Positions 43,878 to 52,501 of a stretch of DNA of 64,000 bases are shown one piece after another. The notes below the pieces were generated by a model that saw only the letters and a program-made list of their open reading frames with translations, was not told where the DNA came from and searched no databases. Within the stretch, counting starts at the first letter, position 1, and the number at the start of each line of letters is the position of its first letter. This DNA comes from CADEFF01 sp964569315 (GTDB lineage: Bacteria > Pseudomonadota > Alphaproteobacteria > Dongiales > Dongiaceae): contig CAZMUZ010000002.1 of assembly GCA_964569315.1 (NCBI GenBank), forward strand, positions 1-64,000, given 5' to 3'. Both the position numbers and the translations under genes were made by a program.

Positions 43878-45737
43878 ATGACCCTGTCGCTCGACGAGGC
43901 GCGATCCACGCTCCAGCGGATCTTCGGCTTCGCCGAGTTCCGGGCCGGCCAGGCGGAAGTCATCAAGGTCGTGCTGGGCGGCGGCGATGTACTCGCGGTC
44001 ATGCCGACCGGCAGCGGCAAGTCGCTCTGCTTCCAGCTTCCGGCGCTGCTGCGGCCGGGGCTGACCGTCGTGGTCTCGCCGCTCATCGCCCTCATGCGCG
44101 ACCAGGTCGGACAACTTCGGTCTTACGGGATCGCGGCCGCGAGCCTCAATTCGGCGAACGAGCCGGGCGAGGCGAGGGCGGCTCACGATGCAATCCGCGA
44201 GGGCAGCTTGCGCCTTCTCTATGTGGCGCCGGAGCGCATCGCGCGCGAGGACACGATCGAACTGCTGCGTTCGGCCGGGACGAGCCTGCTCGCCATCGAC
44301 GAAGCGCACTGCGTCTCGCAATGGGGGCATGATTTCCGGCCCGAATATCTGGCGCTGGGCGCGGTCCGGGGGCGGCTCGGCGGGGTGCAGACCATCGCCC
44401 TCACTGCGACGGCCGATCCGGCGACCCGGGCCGATATCGTGCAGCGATTGTTCACGGCCCCGCCGCGCGTCTTCGTCAGCTCCTTCGATCGTCCGAACAT
44501 CCGCCTTGCCATGCAACCCAAGGCGGGGGCGCGTCGTCAGCTCGGCGAATTCCTCGGGCGGCATCGTGGCAGCAGCGGCATCGTCTACTGCGCCTCGCGC
44601 AAGCGTACCGAGGAGCTCGCCGCGAGCTTCGTCGACGGCGGCTATCGGGCGCTGCCCTACCATGCCGGCATGGAGACGGCGCAGCGCAACAGGCATCAGG
44701 ACAGGTTCCTCGAAGAGGACGGGGTGGTGATGGTGGCGACGGTCGCCTTCGGCATGGGAATCGACAAGCCCGATGTGCGCTTCGTCTGCCACGCCGACAT
44801 GCCGCAGAACGTCGAGGCCTATTATCAGGAAATCGGGCGCGCGGGGCGTGACGGGCTTCCCGCGGAGACGCTGACCCTCTACGGGCTCGACGACATGAAG
44901 CTGCGGCGGTTGCAGATCGAGGAGGGCACCGCGTCCAGCGAGCGCCAGCGCATCGAGCGGCAGAAACTGAATGCCCTCATCGCGCTCTGCGAGGCGCCGC
45001 GCTGCCGCCGGCAGACTCTGCTCGCCTATTTCGGCGAGAGCGCGCTGCCCTGCGGCAATTGCGATCTCTGCAGCGGCGGCGTCGAGCTCTTCGACGGGAC
45101 GGTCGAGGCGCAAAAGGCGATGTCCGCCATCCTGCGGACGGGCGAGCGATTCGGCACCGAGCATCTGATCCAGATTCTGACCGGGGGCACGAGCGACGCG
45201 ATCCGTCGTTATCGCCATGACACGCTGCCGACCTTCGGCGTCGGCAAGGACCGCAGCGCCAACGAATGGCGCTCGCTCTTCCGCCAGCTCTATGCGGCAG
45301 GCCTGCTGCATCTCGACATCGCCGAGCATGGGCGCTGGGTGGTGACGGAGCGCGGCCGTCAGGTGCTGCGCGGCGCCGAGCGGATCGAGCTGCGCAAGGA
45401 TTCCCTGCCGCTGACGGCGGGCCGCGGCCGCAAGGCGAAGGCGGCGCCGGCCGCCGCGGTAGCGGGATCGCTCGAGGATCAGGTGTTGTTCGGGGCGCTT
45501 AAGGAGCTGCGGCGCGAGATCGCCGGCAGGCTGCGCCAGCCGACCTATGTCGTGTTTCCGGACCGCACCTTGTTGGAGATGGTGGCGCACCGCCCGCAAA
45601 GCCTCGATGCCATGGCGGGGCTCTACGGCATCGGCCAGACCAAGCTCGCGAAATACGGGCCCGCCTTCCTCGCGCTGTTGCGTCGGCATGGCGAGGATGG
45701 GGCCGCCGACGCGGCGGCCGCTCCGTCGCGAAACTAG
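43878..45737 (+). CDS. recQ: ATP-dependent DNA helicase RecQ
   Basis: 619 residues in the normal bacterial RecQ layout. Helicase motifs: Walker A PTGSGKS (43-49), DEAH (141-144) in DEAHCVSQWGHDFRPEY, and motif VI QEIGRAGRDG. The zinc domain carries CEAPRC...CGNCDLC, a winged-helix domain follows, and an HRDC domain ends the protein (DRTLLEMVAHRPQSLDAM). It unwinds DNA in recombinational repair. The ATG giving MTLSLDEARSTLQRIFG is chosen over a TTG four codons upstream. A symmetrical hairpin follows the stop. Confidence 0.96.
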   Translation: MTLSLDEARSTLQRIFGFAEFRAGQAEVIKVVLGGGDVLAVMPTGSGKSLCFQLPALLRPGLTVVVSPLIALMRDQVGQLRSYGIAAASLNSANEPGEARAAHDAIREGSLRLLYVAPERIAREDTIELLRSAGTSLLAIDEAHCVSQWGHDFRPEYLALGAVRGRLGGVQTIALTATADPATRADIVQRLFTAPPRVFVSSFDRPNIRLAMQPKAGARRQLGEFLGRHRGSSGIVYCASRKRTEELAASFVDGGYRALPYHAGMETAQRNRHQDRFLEEDGVVMVATVAFGMGIDKPDVRFVCHADMPQNVEAYYQEIGRAGRDGLPAETLTLYGLDDMKLRRLQIEEGTASSERQRIERQKLNALIALCEAPRCRRQTLLAYFGESALPCGNCDLCSGGVELFDGTVEAQKAMSAILRTGERFGTEHLIQILTGGTSDAIRRYRHDTLPTFGVGKDRSANEWRSLFRQLYAAGLLHLDIAEHGRWVVTERGRQVLRGAERIELRKDSLPLTAGRGRKAKAAPAAAVAGSLEDQVLFGALKELRREIAGRLRQPTYVVFPDRTLLEMVAHRPQSLDAMAGLYGIGQTKLAKYGPAFLALLRRHGEDGAADAAAAPSRN

Positions 45738-45747
45738 GCGGCGCGGA

Positions 45748-45772
45748 GGGCGGGACCAGCGTCGTCCCGCCC
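45748..45772. terminator. bidirectional hairpin between recQ and gfa
   Basis: A perfect 9-bp stem (GGGCGGGAC / GTCCCGCCC) with a 7-base loop in the 47-base gap between convergent genes. It can terminate transcripts from both sides. Confidence 0.6.
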
Positions 45773-45784
45773 GATCCGGTCGGG

Positions 45785-46351
45785 CTAGAGCACGCCCTTC
45801 TGCTTGGCGACATGGGTCGCGATGAAATCCATCAGCGGCGGCGACAGCGCGTCGTAGGGCTCGAGGCCGATCTGCTTCAGCCGGCTGCGGATCGCCGGCA
45901 TCTGGTCGGGCTTGGTGCCGGATTCGATGACGGACGAGACGAAGGCCGCAAATTCCGGCGGCGACCAACCGCTCTGCTTCGAAAGCTCCGTATGGATGAA
46001 GTCGAAGCCGTAGAGCGGGTGGTTCTTGTTTTCGATCCGGCCATACATATGCACCCCGCAATCCTTGCAGGCGTGACGCTGGATCGCGGCGGACGAGTCG
46101 ACGACCTTGAGCTTGTTCTCGTTCGCGCTGACCTTGAGGTTGTCGCGCGGCACGACCGCCACTTGCGAGAAGGTTGCGCCCTTCGGCTTCCAGCATTTGG
46201 TGCAGCCGCAGACATGGTTGTGCGCGCTCTGGCTCGTAACCGTGACTTCGACCGCGCCTTGCGCGCAGTTGCAGCTCAGCTTGCCGCCGGCGAAATTGTC
46301 GGCCTTCGGTTTGATGCCGCTATCGACGGCCGGATGAATCGAGATTGCCAT
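45785..46351 (-). CDS. gfa: Gfa-family S-(hydroxymethyl)glutathione synthase-like protein
   Basis: 188 residues with the cysteine-rich zinc pattern of the glutathione-dependent formaldehyde-activating family: Cys27-x-Cys29, Cys48-x-Cys50-xx-Cys53, and a later HACKDCG pair. It binds glutathione and may condense it with formaldehyde for oxidation by a class III alcohol dehydrogenase. The full-length match from the N-terminal GIKPKADNFAGG to the C-terminus suggests true Gfa. It stands alone here, after recQ and convergent with it. Confidence 0.88.
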   Translation of the reverse strand: MAISIHPAVDSGIKPKADNFAGGKLSCNCAQGAVEVTVTSQSAHNHVCGCTKCWKPKGATFSQVAVVPRDNLKVSANENKLKVVDSSAAIQRHACKDCGVHMYGRIENKNHPLYGFDFIHTELSKQSGWSPPEFAAFVSSVIESGTKPDQMPAIRSRLKQIGLEPYDALSPPLMDFIATHVAKQKGVL

Positions 46352-46490
46352 TGGTTGACCTCCCTCGCTCTTGCTGCTTTTCCGAGTGTCCGCCCTGTGT
46401 CGCGAATGCCGCGACGCCGTTGGATCGACGCGAGCATAGGCGCGTCGCGGGGATTAGCCAATCCTGCCCCGGGGGTTCGATTCTGGAGAG

Positions 46491-47600
46491 ATGGCGTTCT
46501 GGCCAATGGCCGATCCGCCTCCCGGCCCCTATGCTGGCTCCGTCTTGGGATTGCAGGATTTTTGCCTCTTGCCCGACCGCTTCCATGGCTGGCTGCTCTG
46601 GCTCGGCGATCCGGCGCCGCGCGGTTCCGCGCCGGCGACGCCGCTCGATGGCGAGGCTCTCGAACGCCTTGCGGTCGAAGGCGATCGGCACCGCGTGTCG
46701 CCGGCGATCGCACGCAACATCCGGCGGGTGACGGCCGAGCGCGGGACCGCGGCGGTCTTGCGGGCAAGCGATCCTGAGGCCGCCCTGGCGGCGATGCTGG
46801 AACGGCTCGATTTCGGCGTGGCGCATCTCGTCGGGCGGGCGGAGCTGCTTCGCGCGATGCAGCAGGAGTTGCTGGAAAGGCTCGCGGCGGCTGGCGTGCC
46901 GGCGGCGGTTCTCAAGGGCTCGAGCTTCGCGGACCGGCTCTATCCGGATCCGGCGCTCAGGCCCTTCGACGACATCGATCTCATGCTGCCGCACGAGGAT
47001 TTTCCCGCTGCGCGGGCCGTGTTGACCGCGCTCGGCTACCGCCATGTGCCGCAGACCTCGGGACGGCATGCGGGACACTATGCCGAAGAAAAATGGGCGC
47101 ACCCGGTGCTCGGTACCTCGCCTGTCGAGCTGCATTGGGATCTGGTGAACTCGCCGAAGCTGCGCCGCCGGGTGTCGCTCGATTTCGCGCAGCTCGAGCG
47201 ATTCGGCATGGCGGAAGGAAGGCCGACCGCGGGGGGCCTGCTTTACATCGCGGCGATCCATGCGGCGGCCGGCCACGGCTTCGACCGGCTGCAGCAGATC
47301 TTCGACATGGTCCAGGCGGCGAGAGGGGCTGCCGGCCCCATCGATCGCGACGCACTCGAACGGCTGGCGGCGGAAACCGGCGGCGGGCTCGCCTTGCGCA
47401 GCGCGCTCGTCATCGCTGGCAGGCTCACGGGCGATCCCGCGATGCTCGCGCTCGCAGCGGCCATCGCGCGCGATCGGCGGACGAGCGGCCTCGCCCGGAT
47501 CTTCGGGCGGTTGCCGATCCTCACCGCCCATAATTCGCGGCGCTCGCGCCATGCCTGGCGCCGGCAGCTCTATCGCGAATTGCTGGTCCGGCTCTCGTGA
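46491..47600 (+). CDS. RiPP-cluster nucleotidyltransferase family protein (PF14907-like)
   Basis: 369 residues. The nucleotidyltransferase core reads VLKGSSFADRLYPDPALRPFDDIDLML, with Lys142-Gly143 and the metal-binding acidic set Asp160/161/163, followed by ELHWDLV. This family recurs in peptide-natural-product clusters, including kinase-bearing lasso loci such as that of paeninodin, where it may add a nucleotide-type group; its chemistry is poorly known. Its stop overlaps the formyltransferase GTG (GTGA). Both genes converge on the HprK-like, B2 and cyclase genes, so I place them in the RiPP cluster by linkage. Confidence 0.82.
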   Translation: MAFWPMADPPPGPYAGSVLGLQDFCLLPDRFHGWLLWLGDPAPRGSAPATPLDGEALERLAVEGDRHRVSPAIARNIRRVTAERGTAAVLRASDPEAALAAMLERLDFGVAHLVGRAELLRAMQQELLERLAAAGVPAAVLKGSSFADRLYPDPALRPFDDIDLMLPHEDFPAARAVLTALGYRHVPQTSGRHAGHYAEEKWAHPVLGTSPVELHWDLVNSPKLRRRVSLDFAQLERFGMAEGRPTAGGLLYIAAIHAAAGHGFDRLQQIFDMVQAARGAAGPIDRDALERLAAETGGGLALRSALVIAGRLTGDPAMLALAAAIARDRRTSGLARIFGRLPILTAHNSRRSRHAWRRQLYRELLVRLS

Positions 47601-48574
47601 GGGAGGCGAAACAGCCCTTCCGCCGATATCGCGCTCTCTTCCTCGGCGCGACCGGGCCGACGCCCGCGCTCGTTGCCCATGCCTGGCTTGCGGCGGGCCA
47701 CGAAATCCTCGAGTTCTGGACGACCGGCGCATCGGATCCGTCCGATTGGCGCCGCGATCGCCGTACAGGCATATGCACGCCGCAATGGTCGGTCTCGGCG
47801 GCGATCAGGCGAGGTCGTATCGCGCCGCATGTCCTGCCGGAGGCGGCCGATTGGCAACAGGCAGCCGCGCGCGCCGCGGCGCTGCGGCCCGACCTCATCC
47901 TCAGCGTGCATTTTCCGCGGCTCCTGCCGCGATCGTTCCTAGATGGCCTCGCCATGCCGGCGCTAAACCTGCATCCGGCGCTGCTGCCGCGGTTCCGCGG
48001 TCCCTACCCCTTGATGGCCATGCTGCTGGATGGCACGGCCGATCGCTATGGCGGCGTCACGCTCCATGCGATCACGGCGGGTATGGACAAGGGGCCGGTC
48101 ATCGCCGCCGTCCCGGTGCCGCTCGAATCGGGTGGCGATGTCCGCCGATGGGAGCTGTCGCTGGCCGAGGCGGCCGCGACCCTTGCTGTGCAGGCTGTCC
48201 CGCGCTATCTGCGCGGCGAGATCGGGGCGGCGGCGCAGGACGAGGCCGCGGCAACCCTCGCTCGTCCGACGACGGCAGCCTTCCGGCTGACGCCGGCGGA
48301 AACGGCCGATCGCGTCGCCTGGCTCTGCGGGACGGCGGGGCAGTTGCGGCAACTCGTCATGCGGATCGCCGGACGCGACTACCGCATCATGGATCTGGTG
48401 CAGCGGCTCGGACCCGCGACCGGCGCGCCGCCCCGGATCGGCTGGCGACGGATCGAGCTCGATCTTGCGGATGCCCGCGTCCTGCTCCGGCGCCGGCTGC
48501 CGGGCGACGGCAAGCGGCGAAGGGTCGCGCAATTCTATCGCCGCCTTACCACACGACCGCTCATCGCGCGGTAG
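47597..48574 (+). CDS. formyltransferase family protein in the RiPP cluster
   Basis: 325 residues of the methionyl-tRNA/sugar N-formyltransferase fold. The Asn-His-Asp catalytic set is Asn124 and His126 in NLHPALLPRFRG and Asp164 in GMDKGPV. It uses 10-formyl-tetrahydrofolate to formylate an amine. It is too divergent for a housekeeping Fmt (no tRNA-binding C-domain motifs that I can see). Its GTG start is coupled to the nucleotidyltransferase stop, and its end overlaps the HprK-like gene by 14 bases. Target could be the peptide N-terminus or a lysine, or a sugar nucleotide. Confidence 0.8.
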   Translation: MREAKQPFRRYRALFLGATGPTPALVAHAWLAAGHEILEFWTTGASDPSDWRRDRRTGICTPQWSVSAAIRRGRIAPHVLPEAADWQQAAARAAALRPDLILSVHFPRLLPRSFLDGLAMPALNLHPALLPRFRGPYPLMAMLLDGTADRYGGVTLHAITAGMDKGPVIAAVPVPLESGGDVRRWELSLAEAAATLAVQAVPRYLRGEIGAAAQDEAAATLARPTTAAFRLTPAETADRVAWLCGTAGQLRQLVMRIAGRDYRIMDLVQRLGPATGAPPRIGWRRIELDLADARVLLRRRLPGDGKRRRVAQFYRRLTTRPLIAR

Positions 48575-49541
48575 CGCCGGCGCCCTCGAGGATGTGAGGC
48601 TGCAGGGAGTCGGGATCAGGTCCCACTTCGAGCTGCAGCACGGGCACCGCCGCGATCAGCCGCGCCAGCGCGTCGAAGGCGAGCTCGCCGTCTTCATCGA
48701 GCCCGCCCGGTGCGACGCGAAGGTTATCCGCTGCGGCTTGCACCATCGCCTCTGACCTTGCCATCGGCGCCGCACGGTGGATCTCGAGGGTGGGCGGCTG
48801 CAGCATTACGACGGCGCCGCAGGGCCGGGCCTTCGGCGCCGCACGGTCGATGCAGGCGGCGAGCTTGTCGAGCGGCACCGATTGTTCCTCGCCGCGCCAT
48901 GGCCGCAGGATGGGATCGATCCAGGACAGCATGGCCGCGGTTCGGCGATGCAGGTTGATCGGGCGCGGCAGTCCCCAGACCCACGGTCGGCCATCGCGGA
49001 ATTCCAGCAGCGCCACGTCGTCGCCCATCAGGCCGTAGCCGTTGCGTGCGAGCGCCAGCGCCGTCGTCGTCTTGCCCGTGCCGCTCGCGGCGAAGATGAG
49101 GATCGCGTCGCCCGCGGGCCGCGCCAGGCAGGCGGCATGCAGGAAGACGCGGCCTTTCCCGACCAGCAGCTCGTCGAGCAGCCAGAACGCCAGCGTTCCG
49201 GCGAGCCAGCGATCGCTTTCCGATGCGACGAGGACGCGCACGACATCCGATCCGCGCAGGCTCTGCGCCTGATAGTGCCCGGGCGCATCGAGCGTCCTCA
49301 GGTCGCCGTCCCGGACGAGCTGCGCCGGCAGCGATTCCGGGAGCGACCCTTCGAACTGGAGCGCGCCCCGAGCCACCGGCGGCAAGGCGCCGCGGGTTTC
49401 GATCGCGATCCGGCAATCGGGTTTCTCGATAGGATCGATCGCCAGTGGCGACAGGACGAAATCGAGAAACCCGGCCGCTTCCGGGCGATCCGCCGTCACC
49501 GCCAGCGTGACTCCGTTCAGGTCGTAATGGCGCGCCGCCAT
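48561..49541 (-). CDS. HprK-like (lasso-type) peptide kinase
   Basis: 326 residues with a C-terminal HPr-kinase-like P-loop domain: ASGTGKTT at 152-159, GDD at 173-175 after GYGLM, then RPINLHRR. The N-terminal half is variable, as in lasso-cluster kinases, which phosphorylate a serine of the precursor. It lacks the HPr-specific family context (no PTS genes near). It is the last gene of a minus-strand operon cyclase-B2-kinase, 7 bases after the B2 gene. Candidate targets are the conserved SG serine or terminal Thr of the precursors. Confidence 0.82.
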   Translation of the reverse strand: MAARHYDLNGVTLAVTADRPEAAGFLDFVLSPLAIDPIEKPDCRIAIETRGALPPVARGALQFEGSLPESLPAQLVRDGDLRTLDAPGHYQAQSLRGSDVVRVLVASESDRWLAGTLAFWLLDELLVGKGRVFLHAACLARPAGDAILIFAASGTGKTTTALALARNGYGLMGDDVALLEFRDGRPWVWGLPRPINLHRRTAAMLSWIDPILRPWRGEEQSVPLDKLAACIDRAAPKARPCGAVVMLQPPTLEIHRAAPMARSEAMVQAAADNLRVAPGGLDEDGELAFDALARLIAAVPVLQLEVGPDPDSLQPHILEGAGATAR

Positions 49542-49548
49542 GCGGCGG

Positions 49549-49992
49549 TCAGCCGTTCTGCGTCGCGGGCCGTGCCTCGCCGTCCCACTCGAGGAGCGGC
49601 ACCATTCCCGCGCGCGGCGATTCGTGGATGAGCCTTCCCTGCAGCGTCACCCAGCAATGGGCGCGCATGCGATCGGTCGGCGAGGGGGACGCGACGGCAA
49701 AATGCAGCACGGCCGGATGGCCGGCGAGACGGAGGAACCGGAAGGCGAGCAGCCCTTCCCGGAGGCAGCGCCGGCCGCGCATCCGCCAGGGGTGGGCGAG
49801 CGTGCGCCGGACCGCCTCCACGATGCGTTCGGCCGAAAGGCCGCGATAGGGCTCGAAGCCGGGGGCGGGCGTCGCCGCTTGCAGCAGGGCTTCGATCGGC
49901 CGACGTTTGGCGCTTACCGTCAGCCATCGCGCCGCCAGCCAGAGATGGCAGCGGAAACGGAAATCGGACAGGCGTTCAGCGCGCTGTCGCAT
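49549..49992 (-). CDS. lasso-type B2 transglutaminase-like leader protease
   Basis: 147 residues of the transglutaminase-like cysteine peptidase family (PF13471 type). Cys76 lies in GRRCLREGLLAFRFLR, His112 in RAHCWVTLQGR, and an acidic residue, Glu124 in LIHES, is placed like the usual catalytic Asp. B2 proteins cut the leader two residues after the conserved Thr. The N-terminal FRFRCHLWLAARWL stretch is typical. The gene overlaps the cyclase stop by 17 bases, giving coordinate expression. The separate B1-type recognition domain is missing because it is fused to the cyclase. Confidence 0.85.
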   Translation of the reverse strand: MRQRAERLSDFRFRCHLWLAARWLTVSAKRRPIEALLQAATPAPGFEPYRGLSAERIVEAVRRTLAHPWRMRGRRCLREGLLAFRFLRLAGHPAVLHFAVASPSPTDRMRAHCWVTLQGRLIHESPRAGMVPLLEWDGEARPATQNG

Positions 49993-51898
49993 CCTCGATC
50001 CGAATCAGGCCCTCGGCCAGAAGCTGCTCCGCCAGCGCAACGAGATCCGTCGTCAGCCGCGCGGGCGATGCATCATAGACGCCTTCGAGCCGCGCAATGA
50101 TCGCCGCCAGATCGCGTTCGCCGTCGACCGCCTCGAGAAAATCGACGGTCGTGTCGTTGCAGGTATAGAGCTGCCCGTCGGCCAGCCGAAGCACCACGGC
50201 GCCCTGATCCTCGCCGAGACGTCGCAGCGTGACCTTGGGCGAGAGCCGGAGCACGACGCGGCGATCGGCCGGCGCGAATTGCGTCGGCAACGGCGCGGTA
50301 GCGTCGGCGTCGGACGGGGCCATCGGAGGTTCCTCCAGGCTGGCTTCGGGAGCGGGCACCGGCATGTCGCTGCCCTTGCCCGCGAGCCAATCCTTATAGC
50401 GCGCGCGCTGGCGCTCGACAGCCCAATTGAAGAGGAAGGCGTTCTCGCGCATCGGCATGCGCAGATGCCAGATCTTCGCCGGAAAGGGCGGCCAGCTTCC
50501 GCCGAGGCGGCGCGCGAGCCGGCCGAGCTTGCCGGACCAGACGATGCGCCCGTAGCTGTCGACCGCGAGCTTGTGACGTCGCGCGGCGCTTCCGCGAAGC
50601 GGCGCCTGGGCGGAGAACCAGTCGGCGAAGACCATTCTCGTGGCAGGCGAGAGGAAGCTGTCGATCGAAGGCGCGCGGCGCGTGATGCTGTCATAGACCG
50701 GCGTTACCTGCCGCTTGCGGTCGGCGAAGCTGCCCCGTGCGACGCCGGCTTCCTCGAGCAGGCGGCGGGGGATCGGTCGATCGTAGGTTCCCCCCACCGA
50801 CCAGGGCCGCATCGCCTCGGACCGCGAGAGGACGCCGATCTCCGTCCATCGCGCCGATGCGATGGCCGGCACCGCTAGCTCCAGCGCCGGAAGCCGGAGA
50901 AAGAAATCGATAGCGCTGTAGCCGCCGAGCATCATGGGGAACCGCGGCCGGCGGCGTCGCGCGAGCGCGATGTCCCAAAGCGTGTCGCCGCCGCCGCCCG
51001 ACACCACGAGCCGTCCGGCGAGCAGCGCCTCGGTGCCGGCGAGATAGACCTGTCCGCCGCCGAAGCTTGCCGCGAGGAACTCGATCTCGGGCTGATCGGT
51101 GCGACGCCGGTAGTCGAAGGTGTTGCGCGAGACGACGGAGAGGCCGAGTTGCCGGGCGATCGCGGTGCCGTCATCCTCCGGCTGGTCGCGCCGATCGATC
51201 GGTTGCGGAAAGGTGATCGCGTCGCTGCATCCGATGCGCTTCGCCAGCACTGCGGCTGCGGGCGAATCATAGCCCGCCGAGACGCTGACGATGGGACGGT
51301 AGCGGCAATGCCGTGCCGGATCGGCGGCATTGGCGAAGACCGCCGCCATCTCGCTTTCCAGCATCGCGCAATAGCTCCGGTAGTCGGCGAAGCCGGGCGG
51401 CGAGGGCGGCGGCACCATGCGGAGCTCGCCCCTGGCGTCGATCTCGACCGATGCATAGTAGACCCCGAGCCGGCCGCGCTGCGTCGGAATGGTTTGCCGA
51501 TAGCGATCGGCGCCGAGCGTGAAGGTGTAGAGATCTTGGGGATAGAAGGCGTAGCCGGGCTCCAGCCGGTCATCGCCCGCGGCGAGCGCAAGGGCAAGGC
51601 TGTTCGAGACCACGAGGCGGTCGGGGGTCCGGAGAACCTGCACCGTGGAGGCGGTCGCGGTGCCGACCAGCGCCAGCAGCCGATCGCCGTTTCTTCGCAG
51701 CGCCGTGCCGATGGAGGTGGCGGCGCTCGCCATGTCCCGTTTCGCGAAGCTTCCGGCCCAGGCGCCGGCGATCGCCCCCTCGGCATCCGGCTCGACCGCG
51801 GTCCCGTGGCGCAGATGCACTTCGCGGCTGTCCCGGCGGCGCTCGGCGACCCAGGCCAGGGCCGGCAGCGTCGGCGTGAGGATCGTGACCAGGTCCAT
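49976..51898 (-). CDS. asparagine-synthetase-like cyclase fused to a PqqD-type recognition domain
   Basis: 640 residues. Residues 1-190 resemble the degenerate amidotransferase half of lasso cyclases (MDLVTILTP start, no N-terminal Cys2). Residues 200-480 are the ATP-pyrophosphatase half, with SVSAGYDS at 205-212 for SGGxDS and SGGGGD at 300-305. After a Pro/Ala-rich linker (about 505-545) comes a PqqD/B1-like domain (547-636: RVVLRLSPKVTLRRL...GVYDASPARLTTDLVALAEQLL). Leader binding and cyclisation are thus on one chain. The ATG at 51898 is preferred; 71 upstream codons lie in the promoter region and contain a repeat. It heads the cyclase-B2-kinase operon. Confidence 0.85.
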   Translation of the reverse strand: MDLVTILTPTLPALAWVAERRRDSREVHLRHGTAVEPDAEGAIAGAWAGSFAKRDMASAATSIGTALRRNGDRLLALVGTATASTVQVLRTPDRLVVSNSLALALAAGDDRLEPGYAFYPQDLYTFTLGADRYRQTIPTQRGRLGVYYASVEIDARGELRMVPPPSPPGFADYRSYCAMLESEMAAVFANAADPARHCRYRPIVSVSAGYDSPAAAVLAKRIGCSDAITFPQPIDRRDQPEDDGTAIARQLGLSVVSRNTFDYRRRTDQPEIEFLAASFGGGQVYLAGTEALLAGRLVVSGGGGDTLWDIALARRRRPRFPMMLGGYSAIDFFLRLPALELAVPAIASARWTEIGVLSRSEAMRPWSVGGTYDRPIPRRLLEEAGVARGSFADRKRQVTPVYDSITRRAPSIDSFLSPATRMVFADWFSAQAPLRGSAARRHKLAVDSYGRIVWSGKLGRLARRLGGSWPPFPAKIWHLRMPMRENAFLFNWAVERQRARYKDWLAGKGSDMPVPAPEASLEEPPMAPSDADATAPLPTQFAPADRRVVLRLSPKVTLRRLGEDQGAVVLRLADGQLYTCNDTTVDFLEAVDGERDLAAIIARLEGVYDASPARLTTDLVALAEQLLAEGLIRIEDATAR

Positions 51899-52301
51899 GG
51901 CAAGCAATCGGGCGGTTGGGGAACGGGTTCGGCCAGGCTCTCGGAGGGTGCCATGGCGCGACAGGGACCCCACTCTGCCGCAGCCCGGCAATCCTTCATA
52001 GCCCGCGCCGCCGCCGGACTCTCCGGATTGCGTATCGCCGGATTGCGTATCGAAGGTGTTGACCTGATACGGGCCGAATCGTTGGCCCGACCGGGAAATG
52101 CGGTCTGGCAATGGCCGTCGCGGGGATGTTAGGTTTCATCTCCTTCCGGGGTGCGGAACCGGGCCGGGTGCGCCTGGGTGCCGTCTGGCGGTTTCGACAG
52201 TCCGGTGGGCAGGGTGCGGGGGATACCAGACCCGAAGAGATCGCGTGCAGGGCGCCGTCGCGTGCGGCGGCGCGGTGGTCCAAATTGCGAGGGGGGAATC
52301 C
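51899..52301. other. divergent promoter region of the RiPP locus
   Basis: 403 bases between the cyclase operon and the precursor genes. It holds a perfect 15-base tandem duplication at 52023-52052, a TTGACC at 52059-52064 that could be a -35 box for the precursors, and the segment at 52094-52117 resembling one near 31057. No gene is supported. Confidence 0.45.
52023..52052. repeat. 15-bp perfect tandem repeat in RiPP promoter region
   Basis: CCGGATTGCGTATCG occurs twice back to back. The position, between the divergent cyclase and precursor transcripts, suggests a regulator-binding site or a recent slippage duplication. Confidence 0.6.
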
Positions 52302-52466
52302 ATGAGCGAGCTGGCGAATTCCGAACGGACATCCGAGACCGGCGCAGCATCCGCAAAGACCGATGCGCGGCGGCCCTATCGGGCACCATCCATCACGAAG
52401 CGCGAGCGGCTGTCGGCGATTACCGCCGAAGACTCGAAGGCTGCCAGCGGCGTGACGATCACCTGA
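52302..52466 (+). CDS. RiPP precursor peptide 1 (lasso-like leader)
   Basis: 54 residues, with an excellent GAGGGGGGAATCC site. The leader fits the lasso recognition pattern YxxPxLxxxGxxxxxT by spacing: Tyr26, Pro29, Ile31, Glu35 in place of Gly, Thr41. Cutting after Ala42 (two past the register Thr, the B2 rule) would release EDSKAASGVTIT. That core has no Asp/Glu at positions 7-9, so the classical macrolactam is not possible; a kinase-modifiable Ser and a terminal Thr are present. It shares KRERLSxxTA and an SG(V/I)(S/T) core motif with the next gene. Too short for most gene finders, but supported by paralogy and context. Confidence 0.85.
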   Translation: MSELANSERTSETGAASAKTDARRPYRAPSITKRERLSAITAEDSKAASGVTIT

Positions 52467-52501
52467 GAGCGACCGGGTAACCGGGAAGATTGGGGAATCA
52501 A

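Noticed and set aside
48561..49541. True HPr kinase/phosphorylase of the PTS
   Set aside because: No PTS or hpr genes are nearby and the N-terminal half is unlike HprK, whereas B2 and cyclase genes are adjacent.
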